In this document: in pieces, positions 50,925-62,639 of the stretch | Position numbering within the stretch: position 1 is the stretch's first letter | Layout of the letters: every line of letters starts with the position of its first letter | Origin: Sisyra terminalis | Taxonomy: Eukaryota > Arthropoda > Insecta > Neuroptera > Sisyridae | NCBI GenBank assembly: GCA_958496175.1 | Contig: OY292275.1 | Coordinates: forward strand, 15,314,001-15,378,000 | DNA: 64,000 bases | Direction: 5' to 3' | Position numbers and translations under genes: made by a program | Notes under the pieces: generated by a model | Seen by the model: only the letters and a program-made list of their open reading frames with translations | Database searches by the model: none | What the model was told of the DNA's origin: nothing

Positions 50925-51225
50925 TTAATAACTATTTGCGAACAACTTCCTACTGTTGCAATGGCGTTACCTTTTATTTAAAAACCAGTTTAATCATTTT
51001 TCATAACGCCGCTAAAGAAGAATAACTTCAAAAACTGAAAAAAATTCACTGAGGAATTGTAATAAATTATTTGTATGAATCTATGCTTTTTCTTGCTTAC
51101 TAGAACTTAACGTTTCTATAAACTTCACGTTTCATCGTTTATTTAAGTCTTTGAAAACTTTATTTTCCAATTAATTTACATATACTAAAATTTATTTTTA
51201 AATATTCATATAATTTAGAAAAGAC

Positions 51226-51497
51226 AATTCAGGTTATTTAAGATCGATTTTTTTTATTTAATGTTTTTTAATTTTCAAATTAGCTACGTTTCGTTACGTA
51301 TATAATATTTTTATTCATTTTATTGAGTTTACACTATAATGTTTGTGTGATTCAATAAACCTGATGAAGTTTCGATACGTAACGAAACGTAGCTAATTTG
51401 AAAATTAAGAAATAATAAATAAAAAAATCTAATCTAAATAACCTGAACTGTCTCCTTTATTTAATAAAAGCTGAGATCCGAGTTTTATCATCTATTA
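51226..51497. mobile_element. Short inverted-repeat element with hammerhead motif (family 2)
   Basis: The left arm AAGACAATTCAGGTTATTTA (51231) to CAAATTAGCTACGTTTCGTT is the inverse of 51370-51450. The right side continues with AAAGCTGAG...GTTTTATCATCTATT, as in the family-2 element at 13.3-13.9 kb. The left arm keeps the GAAA side of the ribozyme but has lost the CUGAUGA side. No ORF. Confidence 0.65.
51358..51394 (+). ncRNA. Hammerhead ribozyme motif, family 2, degenerate
   Basis: CUGAUGA (51361-51367), A, stem II GTT-TCGATACGT-AAC with an inner CG pair, GAAA (51384-51387), CGUA, GCU. Core boxes are intact. Stem I is weakened (AAC instead of AGC opposite GCU) and stem II has a mismatch, so activity is doubtful. 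Confidence 0.55.
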
Positions 51498-54042
51498 TTC
51501 ATATAACTTAAGGAAAAAAATAAATAAAAGTCTATAAAAGAAGTCATAAATAAATTGCAAAATGTAATTCACTTAATTTTATTTTAACATTGTTTTTTTT
51601 TTTGAAACGTTAACTAATATAAAAATTTAAATATTGAAAAGCTAACAAAAGGTATTGTAGATCGCAGATCGTTTAAAGGTTCACTTAGAATAATTTTCAC
51701 AAGCATTTTTTTTAAACAACTAAATTAATTATTTTTATTGTTCAACTTTATTTCAAATCGTAATAGTAAGCAATGAAATACTCTATTCGCATGAATCAAA
51801 TGATTGCGGAAATTTTTCATTCCTCTTTTATGTATTCACAATTTTATATTAAGAAAAATCAGTCATAAAATTGTGTTTCAAACCGTTGACATGTTATCAT
51901 TAATAATATTAAAACCCATTAAAACATATTGTAAAGAACAAAAATCATCCCTTACCCTTAAAACTGACTCCCTTATCTCTTTCTAGACCAAACATAAAAA
52001 ATATCAGGAAATGTAAGAAATAAAAACGGCCATTTGGTCGAGACAAAATCATAAAAAAATATACTTAAAACGAGGAAATCAATTGATTGAAATTATTCCA
52101 ACCCTCAAGCATCATCTCTATAATTGTCAGTTTTAATGGATTTATTTTATTGTTGTGACTAGGGGATGATTTTCACAGATTTCGTAAATAATTGGTCGAA
52201 CTATTTCCGTGGTGGACTCTTTCGTTTAGTGATGAAAGGATATTGTCAATAAAAAGGGTTCGTGGTTAATTCATTTTGATTCCCATGAAAAAGATGAGTA
52301 AAGGATAAGCGTCGATTGACAAAATTCACACTTAATGAGGATATCCGGATTTATGAGCCATTTGGCTATAAGTGTGTTGGAGCTTTTGTATACCATTCCC
52401 CTTTGAAGCTTGCGAATTTTTTTTCGAATGTTGAATGAAGTCCGTAGAAAAAGCTTTTTTTGAAAGTATAATTTTGTACTTTTTTATGTGGAAGTTAATG
52501 TGAAAATTTAATCATTTGTGAATATAAAAGATAGTAGAAAATTTCTCTTGCAGAACTTCAAAGTGCAAAATAAATTTATTTACGACATTCTACCAGTGTA
52601 ACTGTCGTAAACTTGGCGTAGAATGTTGGAAAATTTATGTCACCCGGCACTAGATGGTATCGTGAAACAAATAAGTCATAACATTCATAAATTTAAAGCG
52701 AAACTTCACCATTAGTGAATAATGCAGATAAATAAAGCTCAATGCACACAACTGAAAAAAAAACATACGCTTTTTTTGTTTCCACTTTCCACGCCCATAT
52801 TATCCGCAAGAAATTTAACTCATTTCTCGATCTAGACAATCACTTATCGGCTATCCAATTTACTGCGATTTGTTACAGTTTTTCGTCAAGCCAATTTACT
52901 GATTTGTGCAGACTATTTAAACAATCCCGATACCATTTTTTTTAGTTTCGCTTCTCTCCTCTAAGTTTAGTTATATCAGTCAACATTATTAATCGTCTCT
53001 ATACTTCTGCTTACTGCGAATACACTACGATCATCAATTGCGTCAATTAGTGCTTTCGTATTCTGTTCACGGTTTGATGAACAGGATTTTACGATTCGTA
53101 AACAAACGAAGATCTAATTACGAACAGCCCAAAGCTCGGGAGGGAGGACAGCGCTGCTTGAGTTATGTGAACATAAGGGAAAACAAGCTGTAAAAAACCT
53201 TGAGAAGTTTTATTGGAAAAAAGATGGAGAGTTGAAAGAATCTCTAGAAGAAAAGAAAATACGTAGTTTTATCAAAGGAGTGCACGAAATGAGGATATTT
53301 TTATTCAATCTAAGTAGTGAACAAAAGACATTACGGTTATATCAGAAATGTTTACCTCAGAGCTTTAAAGCTCTTGACGTTGACTATTTCTTATTTTTTG
53401 TTCAAAACTCAATAATTTATATATCTTATTGCTTTAAAAATGAATATTTTGATTTCTTCTCTTTATTTTCTTTAAAAAATCAGTTTTTAGCTCTAGAGTT
53501 GATAACGTTTCTATACTTGGATAAAATATCCAATGATAAACTGAAAAACGTTAATAAAAGCACCTTTATCTTTCCATTAACCATCTAATAATTTTAAATG
53601 CGATTAAGATAAACTATTTTCTTTGATTTTAAATGAAATTTTATTGCGATAGAAAATAGAAAATCAAAATTTTGCGTTTTATAATGTGAAAAAGAAGGAA
53701 AGCTCTTTCCTCCACTATTAGCTTAATTAAGTATTTCTTGATCTGGAGTGCGGGAATGTATTTTTGGGAGTACAGGAGAAGCTCTTAACATTTATGTTGT
53801 TAAGAAATTTTTGATAATAATTTTGCAAAATTGTATTTTCCTATCATAAAAAAAGGAAACACCAAAAAACAAAACATTATCAATGGGGTGCAGACATTGG
53901 CTTAATTGAATAAGGAGTACAAAATGTAGGATAAAAATTTTCCAATATCTATAGTGGAAAGTCCAAAAAAAAACCTACAATTAAAAAAAGTTGTAATAAT
54001 AATTAACATTATTATTGTAGAGTTTCAGATCCTCGATGATGA

Positions 54043-54090
54043 TAAATTGGTAAAAATATTCCTAGTCCTCTGAATATTTTTACCAATTTA
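54043..54090. repeat. Small perfect hairpin (19-bp stem, 10-nt loop)
   Basis: TAAATTGGTAAAAATATTC and its exact reverse complement surround CTAGTCCTCT. No family recognised. Confidence 0.7.
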
Positions 54091-57082
54091 CATTATGTTT
54101 ATACGTGGAGAAAATTTTCAGTTGAATACAAGACTGGGGAGTTGGCCAAAATTATTTTGGGCTCCGGCTCCTCGATCTGAAGTCAATTATTTTCAGACTC
54201 TTACTTTGGCCCGGTTTCGACCTCAATCTTAAGAGTAGTAATGTATAAGCATAATTTTACGACCTAAGATGGCTCCGACTCCAATTCAAGCTTTACTAAA
54301 TAAAAATTTCAGCTCCGTTGTTCCCAACTCCAACTTTAGCTTTGGTCCTCCAGTCCTGGTTGATAAGTCGACAAATTCATAATCAACCATTTTCCCTTAG
54401 CATTTAAAGTATTTATAGAAAGAAATAAAAAGGAACCGCATAGATTTTTTCTATAATACAAAAGTAGTTTTTAGAAGATTCCCAAACGATATTAGACAAG
54501 GTAATTTTGATTCTTAGGAGTATTATAGCTATTTTCTTTCATTGGCTATCTTATATATAAAAGATACAATATTTGCCTTGTATAATGCAATGTAAACGAT
54601 TCTTTTTTTTTTTTGGAAATGGATTACCGTAATTGTTGACTTAAAACTGTCAACTTTGCTTAATTTATTTACCGAATGATTATTTACTGTTTCTGTTCGT
54701 CCAATTGTTAGACTTTGGAGGATCTGGAGACTTGGAGGGTTCTTGAGTTTCTCATTTAAATGCATTTAATCGTTAAAAAAATGGTAAACATTAAACATAC
54801 TATTCTTTACAAATATTTAATATTAAAGTTCTCTTTAAGAAAAATTAAAAATTTCTTAATATCATTTTGTGGTTTAAGATGAAGTCTTAAAGGTTTGTTT
54901 CACTTTAACTAAGGGGAAATATGCACATTTTCTTTGCTTTACTTATACAATCTAATTATTTTTTATTATAAAGATATACTAAGCTCCTTTTTTAGGGATT
55001 TCAGCAGAATTAAACAAGAATATATTTCGTTTATAACTTAACACTTTTCCAGTTAAATTTTTTCAATAATTAAGTAATACAATACTTACAGAAGACTCAT
55101 TGGAAATATTTTTAAACTAAATGGTTTTATTAAATTAGATTATTGTTCTTTGCCCCGAACGCTACTTAAAAGTGTCACTTTCCAGCCCTCATCCTTCAGC
55201 AAAAATACATTTTCCCAATGAATAAATCGGAAATAACCCCTACAGATAAGTAATAACACCCTTACAAATATTACATTACAAACAGCCCCATCTTTTCATC
55301 TTACATTAAAGGGATGTTTTTAAACATACGACACGTTTTCGAACAAAGCGTCAACTTTATTCTCCATTGCACCCTTGTCTCATGAGAATTATTTAGATAA
55401 AAATAGTTTAATTTTTTTTACTCTCTAATTTACAAAGGGCTTAAATCGCGTTACATGCAAATAAATAAATCATTGCCACCCTTTCTAATGTGAACTATTT
55501 TAATTTTTTTCAATGACTTGCTTTAAATGAAATAACTATAAATCAATGATTTCTTTATTTCTTGAAAAAAAATTTTCATTTTTGTTTGTTTTGTGGTTAT
55601 AAATATCAATAAATGGATAATTGACGCGTGGCCAGGGGTTGTTCGAGGGGTAAATATTGAAATTAATTTGACTTGAATTAAATTATTGCGCCCTTTTATT
55701 ATGTTTTTGAGAGATTTCAACCAACGGTCAAGACTTAAGTGTGTATTTTGCATTGAGCCGCCTACTTATTAAATGAGAAGTTTAATAATCATAGTGTGTC
55801 GTGTATGCGTTTGTCAAAATCATAGTAGGTGGCGGGAATATTCAAAATTCTCTGATTTCCTCTTATCGTATGTCAGTGGAATAAAAAGAAAAAAAATGAT
55901 TAATTTTTTTTAAGAAACTATGGCGTTTCGTGGTGCCGTTTAAGCTGTGTGATTTACGATCGTATTTCGCAATCATTTATAAATAAAATATTTTTATTGT
56001 AGATGTGGATGTACTTGTATACAAATACATTTATAAAAAGCTAATTGATGGCGTTTTTCATGAGCCGAAAATTAATTACCATGCACTTGAGGGCTTGTGA
56101 TTTAATGTGTGAGTAAGGAATTTACATGTCTCAATAAATAAGACGACATACAAGTGTTTGTAGGCGGCTATGGATCATCTTTTTATTTCCTGTTCCGACC
56201 CCTCTTCTCTCCTCTGCACCTTTGACCAACTGCCCTCTAGGTATAGCTCGAAAAAAAGTATTCTTGCAACATTGAACTTAAATAAGGCTCTTATTTTTAT
56301 TTCAACTTTAATCTTTTATCACTTCCAGTCTGAACCTTTTCCTTTTTAAAAACATTTTAACTATAAAACTGTCCATTTATTGATTTGAAAAACTTTTAAC
56401 AAACTTGTTAAACAGTTTAACCAGCATCTAAAGTTTTTGCAAAGAAACTTGTTTAAACAAGTGATAACTTCAAAGTTTGGAAGAACTAGTAACATATATT
56501 TTTTACCAGTATGTAAGTTCAGAACAGGAAAAGCAATTAACTGATAAAAGCTCACTATACTTAACCAATACCATTGGTTCAACTTTGAATGAAAAAAAGT
56601 AATAAAGAAAGTTGCTTCAATAACCTTATTCAGATTTGTGTTTAAAGAGCTTTAGCATTAATTTACAATACGTTCAATGTTGTGATTCATGATCTCATCA
56701 AATTCCCTTTTAGTCTTAAATTTAACAATGAAGTTTTGCATATAAAAATCAGTCTTCCAAATCTTTAAAAAATAAACAAAATTGTTTAATAAACTTCTTT
56801 TAGCTTACCTGGACCCCAATCTACTAAAGACAAGCATATAAAATATGAAGAATGAAGGGTAGTTGGCAAAGGACACTATAAACTATAGAATGTCTTCTTT
56901 TGATAAATTTATTTAAAACTTTAAGGGTACAAATAAAATGTAATGGAAAATTAGGTATTTTCCAAGTTCAAAATATGAAAGGCTAAAGCTTTTTTAACAA
57001 AGACAATTGAACCTAGAGCTATAAGCTAAATAAATCGGCATGAAAATATATTTTATGATACTTAAGAGAGGTTTACAGTTTA

Positions 57083-58262
57083 GGTACTAATGAAATACTA
57101 AGATCCTGGGGCTTAAGGATCTCAATTGGTTTCCGTGAAAAAAAATAAGTGAAAAACAGAAAACTTTTTTTTCATAGAATTGACACAACCGATTGATCTA
57201 AAATGTTATTACAATTTAGGGGTTGAATGTTGATAATGTCCTTTTTATAAAGAATTAACAACTTTAAAGCCTTATAAAATCTATAAAACAATAACTTCTT
57301 TTATGAAAAAAAAAATTGTTACGATGATACATACGTAATAAGTCGTAATAACTTTTAAAAACTTTGCCTACAAAAAAAATAATTTACAGTCACATGAGAG
57401 AATCCTTTTTCATAAATTAAAATTGGAAATTTAACAGGTTTTAAAAATCAATACGAGCCTACTGGTGCTGGTAGGTTCTGGTTTTGAATCTCGTATCAAG
57501 CAAATTTTCGATTTTACTCGAAAACGAATTTTTATTAACCTTAGAGTCGCTAAAGACCTAATTGTAAAGAGATGGTATATTACAATTAAAAAAGAAGTTA
57601 TTACGGCTTATTTTGTATCATTCAGCTTATATTGTTTTATACATTTTATAAAGCTATATAGTTGCTAATTTTTTGTAATAAGGACATTATAAACTTCTGA
57701 ATTGTAATAACAATATAGATCAATCGGTTGTATAAATTATAGGAAAAAATGTTTTCTGTTTTCTACTTCTTATTTTTTTCTCGTAAACTAATTGAGATCC
57801 TTAAGCTTCCAAGATCTTAATATTTGATAAGTACCAATGTCTTTTATTAGTACTCTGTCAATTCACTTTGCTTAAAGTTCTAGGTTCTTTATTTATTTTA
57901 ATTGGAAAAACTAATTTCACTTTAAAATCTCGTTTGGCGATTGAATCAAAATCACTAATAATGGCAAAATGATTTTCCAGAATTAAATAAGTTTTCTCAA
58001 ACTTGATTAAAAAAAATTTTATCTTCATTAATTGATCATTATTGAAATTATCACTTGATTCACTTTTTGACTTTTAATCAAATGATATTAATTAAGAATA
58101 AATAAAGTGTGAATAATTCAAGTAATGCACTAATATCTAATGAAAGCACACACAGTTCAATGCACGTGGCTATTAGCCAATCAGATTGCGAAATTTGAAG
58201 CTGTTCATTTGTTTTGATTGTTGAAATTTTAAAAATTTAACAAAGCTCCTCCCAGATTCAAT
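57083..58262. mobile_element. Inverted-repeat composite, copy 2 of the dispersed repeat
   Basis: 57083-57836 is an imperfect palindrome centred near 57460 (GGTACTAATGAAATACTAAG and its near-complement at 57815-57835; GATACATACGTAATAAGTCG against its partner near 57605). The following 57840-58262 matches 32690-33025 (CACTTTTTGACTTTTAATCA, TTAGCCAATCAGATTGCGA, TGTTCATTTGTTTTGATTGT). Thus the copy at 32.4 kb has one arm plus tail, and this one has two arms plus tail. A 67-residue open frame at 57465 is only arm sequence. Confidence 0.75.
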
Positions 58263-58730
58263 GCTCAATGCATATAATGTATATACTTATTCACCTCAAA
58301 TAGAGCAATTAATATTAATTAAGCGCGAAAGTGCTTTTTATTATTATTTTTTTAACTATGAAGTACTATTTTAAAATCAGAAAAAATCTGAGATTATAGA
58401 GACTACATAAAACTTAAAAAATATATTTTTAATGCGGTACTAATATTGTTTTATGGTTATTTTTTTCCATAAAAAGTATTATTTTGATGTTGATAATTTT
58501 TGATAGATGATAATAACCCTAAATCATATTTAAATTTTACAAAAAGTAGTTGAGTAATCTTCAAGAAAAAAAGGCCAAAATAAATCCTCATTTCATATAC
58601 TCTATAGATCCAAATGACATTGAATTTTTGTCCTTATATATATGCTTAATAATACCCTAATATTAACATAAAATTTTTAATAAAGACAAACTAGATAATA
58701 AATCTTCAATAATTAACTCGCATTATCTCT

Positions 58731-59394
58731 TTCCAGTTAATTTTATTAAATAAATATTAAGTACTGAATGTTGATTGATGAGAGCATTTGATCTAATGTA
58801 TTTTCTTGAACTCATGGAGAACAATATCTTTACTGGAATTTTCAATAAGAAAGAAAATATTGCTCAGAATATTCATAATATTATAAGAATGCTATAAAAA
58901 ATATTATAACTTGAATTATTATTAATTTCATAAATTATTTGATAAAGTTAAAATAAAGAGTTTTCATTAACCCCTTCAGTGTTACTGTTATATAATTTCA
59001 AATTTTACAACAAAATTTGAGCTAAAATTCAATAGAAACGGGTTTATGAAATTGATATATTTTTCCAGTTAATTTTATTAAATAAATATTTAGTATTGAA
59101 TGTTGATTGATAAGAGCATTTGGTTTAATATGTTTTCGTAAGCTCTTGAAGAACAATATTTATAATCGAATTTTCAATAAGAAAAAAAATATTGCTCAGA
59201 ATATTTATAATACTAAAAGAAAAATATTATAAGTATATTATAAAAATGTTATGACTCGGAATATTCATATTGTTGATAATTTCATAAATTATTTCATAAA
59301 GCTAAAATAAGGAGTTTTCATGAACTACTGCGTTGTTATTGTTATATAATTTTTTTCCATACAACAAAATTTGCATAAAAATACGATAGAATTG
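58731..59394. repeat. Diverged tandem duplication, ~332-bp period, two units
   Basis: Units begin at 58731 and 59063 with TTCCAGTTAATTTTATTAAA. Both contain TGTTGATTGAT, AGAGCATTTG, GAATTTTCAATAAGAAA, ATATTGCTCAGAATATT and ATTTCATAAATTATTT. Non-coding. Confidence 0.85.
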
Positions 59395-60064
59395 AAATAC
59401 TATAAAATTGTTTAAAAAATCAAAAGGTAGAGGCAATTACATATAAATATTTTAAAATTGGATTATAACGATTAGTACCACAAATATTGAAGATGGAAAT
59501 GATATTACTTAAGAAATAAAGTGAAAAACAAATTCGCACATATTATGTTCCTGTATCTTTCATTTGTGTAAAAATGGAAGGAATACATATTTATAAGAAA
59601 TTCGTTTAAACTCTAATACTTTTCAAAATGAAAACTATCTCTATTAAGTTCTACTTTCCCCATTTCGCTAAAATATAACACTCTGGCTAAACGGAGACTT
59701 AAAAACTGAGGGTAGTAGATCCCTATACAAAATTGGTCGTAAATCACTTGGTACGTTGAGCATTGTAAAAAGCTCTATAAGGTTTCAATGTTGAAGAATA
59801 ACCAACCTATACTTAATGGATTCTACTGAATAAAAGAAAACCTTATTTAATATGGATTGATTTTGCGACAAATAGTGTATTTCGCAGGGATTCCAATTTG
59901 TTACATACTACCAAAACTTGCGTTTTTATGAATAGCTATAGTTGGCTATAGTTTTGTTATACAAATAAATGATAATTATTGTTTTCCTTTCAAAAACCGA
60001 CATAAACTTTATAAAATTTCTGAGTTTTTTACACGTAATAAATCAGTTTTTCATGTTTTTTCAG

Positions 60065-60271
60065 AGTAAATGCGACGTGGCCAGTTTAGTGGACCGTCTT
60101 CTGGGACCACTTTATCCAAACTTCAAAAACACCCGGCCCGTTTTAGTGCGGCAAGCACGCGATCTTCTCGTTTGCGAATATCTCGGAAACATTGGCCGTT
60201 TCGAAAGCGAATTTTGTCAGCCGGCCGCCGCACTTTTACGCCGCGTGAAGCACGAAGCCCACGGTTACAAG
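60065..60271 (+). CDS. Internal coding exon of an unrecognised gene (69 codons)
   Basis: The open stretch lies between TTTTTTCAG (ending 60064) and a GTAAGA donor at 60272, phase 0 at both ends. The translation starts SKCDVASLVDRLLGPLYPNF and continues KNTRPVLVRQARDLLVCEYL, GNIGRFESEFCQPAAALLRR, VKHEAHGYK. It has the look of a compact, conserved, probably helical segment, with the highest GC content of the window. Same strand and phase as the exon at 44013-44762, so I infer one gene with a 15.3-kb intron; this could be wrong if another exon or gene lies between. I do not recognise the family. The gene continues beyond the window on the 3' side. Confidence 0.8.
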
Positions 60272-62171
60272 GTAAGAAAAGAATTTATTCCACTGCATCT
60301 TATCTTCTTACTTCAAAATATAATTAACGCCTAAGAGACCTCCAAATAGACATTCAAATTTCAAGTCGCCTTTGTATATTTATTCCTCGTGTGAGACCCA
60401 AATTGGTTGCATAATAATTTTTATTATGCTTGGTGTTATAGAAATTTGACCTCAGAGATAATTCTTGGAGATCAAGAAGGGCTATTTTTCGTCTTCGGTT
60501 TAGAAGCAGCAGTAGGTTTTGGATGCGTTGCCGCCTTTGATTAGTTGAGACACCGGGGTGTCTGAAAAAAAATTATCAGGGCTTTAAATTGGAAAAAAAG
60601 TAAAAGTTTTAATTTCTTCATCGACGTTGGGTACTTGATGATCGGTTTTTTGGCTTTGTTAGGTCTCGGATTTGGTCGAGTTTTATTGAATTACCGGAGG
60701 AGGTTTACTTTATTTTGTTGTTGGTAAATCACCCGGATGCAATAATATTATAATAATGTGAAGGCATGAAGCACGATATGCATATAAAACCTGTGTCACA
60801 ATGTCTTTAATAGGGGTCAAACGAGAGCGCGCAATCTGCACTCTGAATTGTTGCACATGCATTTAGGTATATGGGTATGTACCTACATGTACATGCGAGC
60901 GAATGCACGAGCTTCCCGATATCGTAATTATAAACGTTTTATCCTAAATTGATTCGTAACACAACGACAGACCGACGGAACGACGGACAGATCTATATAA
61001 AATACGCGACGGACATGAATATTTCTTGAACGCGACAGGGGAGGGATGAAGAAATGGGGCTTCGTCGTAATCGTTTTTATCAGATTGTGAACAGTTTTGC
61101 ATTTTTCTATGCATTTTTCTTCTAGATGCACTTTTTATTAAATGCATTTTATTTATGTTTCCCACGGTTACCGTCACTCTGAATTTATAACGAATTTTTT
61201 CCAATTCCTTTTGGAAATGACTTTTCCATTTAAATTCAATCCAATGAAAGTTTTTTTTTCTGTTCTCTTCAACACTGCTCGTCTCTGTCCCAACAATTTC
61301 CTCTTTGACATTTAATGCGGTTCAAATTTTCTGCTTTTTCAAAAACGATATTTCATTACCGATTTTTTTTAGTTTGTACAGTTAAATGGAAAGAAGGTGA
61401 CGATGGACGGCATATTTAAATCTTTCAAGATTTCAATATTTTTGAGTCGTTATTGTTATGTGTGATAGTTTTGAGAGAGACGAGGGCTGTGAGTAAAATT
61501 GTGGTGAAATGGAGATGAAATGAGGAAAAAATCTCTCACGATTTCTTCTCGAACGACGTTAAGTGTTCACTTTTTATCGTCGATAAGTTGTGTGGTCAAA
61601 TGCTGCGGGACTATTGTATTATTCTTATTTTGGACGGTGATGGGTCAAACCCTTTCGTTTTCTATTGTGATTCTAAAGAGGAGGTTAAACGAAAATTGGA
61701 TGATAGATCTTTCCATTTTTTCATTCTTGATTATTTTCTCGAACTTTTCCATTCCAACTTTTATGATATTTTTGACATTTGAATTATTTAGATCCAAAAG
61801 AAAAACATTCTTTTGACATCGGAAAATATGTTATTTTCCAAATTGGAAAGTAGCATAAATTCTAGTTAAAATAGTTGAAAAAATAAATCTAGAAAACAAA
61901 AGAAAAAACTAAAATTCCCAATAAAAAAAAAAAACTTTTGTTCGAGCTTTCAGCTATAAAGCTCTTAAGTAAAATTTTCGTTATGGAAGTGAATCTTAGT
62001 GAAATAAGTTGGAATATTCAGCAGTAGGTACGAACGTCTGAATTATAAGCTTTGTTATTCAGTAAAATAGTTAGTTATTGATGACTAGTAATTTCCCGTG
62101 AAATATTCATAGACCAACTATTAAATGGTACAAAATGGTAATTAAATGATATCAAAATAACTGTTGAAACT
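60272..62171. other. Probable intron sequence with a TATA-like CpG block
   Basis: It begins with the GTAAGA donor. TATATAAAA at 60994-61002 sits in a CpG-rich stretch (GACGGAACGACGGACAGATC and ACGCGACGG), a weak candidate for an internal promoter. ATGTACATGC-type repeats occur near 60880. No exon recognised. Confidence 0.35.
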
Positions 62172-62227
62172 ATGGATAATAATATATATATATATATATG
62201 TCTTTGAGATTCAATTAAAAAATTACT

Positions 62228-62276
62228 TTATTACGACGCGTTTCGACAGTTTTTGACTGTCATCATCAGGTAATAT
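62228..62276 (-). ncRNA. Hammerhead ribozyme motif, family 3, left arm
   Basis: On the minus strand: UAUUAC (stem I), CUGAUGA (62269-62263), UGACAGU-CAAAA-ACUGUC (perfect 6-bp stem II), GAAA (62244-62241), CGCGUC, GUAAUA. Stem I has six pairs (UAUUAC with GUAAUA). Stem III nucleotides form the palindrome ACGCGU. Predicted cleavage is after GUC, at 62235/62234. All invariant positions are satisfied. This is the best hammerhead in the window. Confidence 0.82.
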
Positions 62277-62317
62277 TAATAATAATATTTTTATTTAATT
62301 TAACATTATTATTATTA

Positions 62318-62366
62318 TTATTACCTGATGATGACAGTCAAAAACTGTCGAAATGCGTCGTAATAA
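62318..62366 (+). ncRNA. Hammerhead ribozyme motif, family 3, right arm
   Basis: Stem I TTATTAC / GTAATAA (seven pairs), CUGAUGA (62325-62331), stem II GACAGT/ACTGTC, GAAA (62350-62353), UGCGUC (62354-62359), predicted cleavage after C62359. The only defect relative to the left arm is U instead of C just after GAAA, which turns one stem III C-G pair into U-G. Confidence 0.78.
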
Positions 62367-62639
62367 AGTAATTTTTTAATTGAATCTCAAAGACATATAT
62401 ATATTATTATCCATTAATTTATTGTGATTCGGAAGTAAATAAAATACTTATCAATATTGAAACTATAATTGTAATCAGTTAGTTCCAATTTTAGGCAAGA
62501 TTACAATTTACTTAATATGTGCTTAAAACGTTATTAAAGTTACATGAATTGTGCTGAAAACAAAAATGTTTATTATTATCATCTCTTTGTAACTAAAGTT
62601 TAATAGTATCTGGTACTTTCATGGTTGATTTCACCCCTT

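Larger units (their letters stand above)
44763..60064 (+). other. Probable 15.3-kb intron between the two exons
   Basis: It begins GTATGT and ends with a pyrimidine-rich TTTTTTCAG. It carries the MITE at 46134, foldback at 46814, CpG block near 48650, TTAA element at 50193, hammerhead element at 51226, inverted-repeat composite at 57083 and tandem duplication at 58731. Other parts (44850-46120, 48750-50180, 51500-57080) hold no recognisable gene. Confidence 0.55.
62172..62414. mobile_element. Palindromic element carrying two inverted hammerhead ribozymes (family 3)
   Basis: Arms run from ATGGATAATAATATATAT at 62172 to its complement ending at 62414, through GTCTTTGAGATTCAATTAAA and AATTACTTTATTAC to a hammerhead in each arm. 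The spacer (62277-62317) is an (ATT)n-rich stretch. It is 243 bp with no ORF. It is the smallest and cleanest of the hammerhead elements. Confidence 0.75.

Noticed and set aside
53232..53588. 118-codon plus-strand open frame
   Set aside because: AT-rich, Phe/Leu/Lys-dominated, no family motif, no splice context or gene-like composition; likely random.
54150..54360. Degenerate GGCTCC/GACTCC repeats
   Set aside because: Looks like low-complexity decay; units too irregular to call a tandem array.
57465..57668. 67-codon plus-strand frame
   Set aside because: Entirely within the arm of an inverted repeat; its inverse copy is non-coding.
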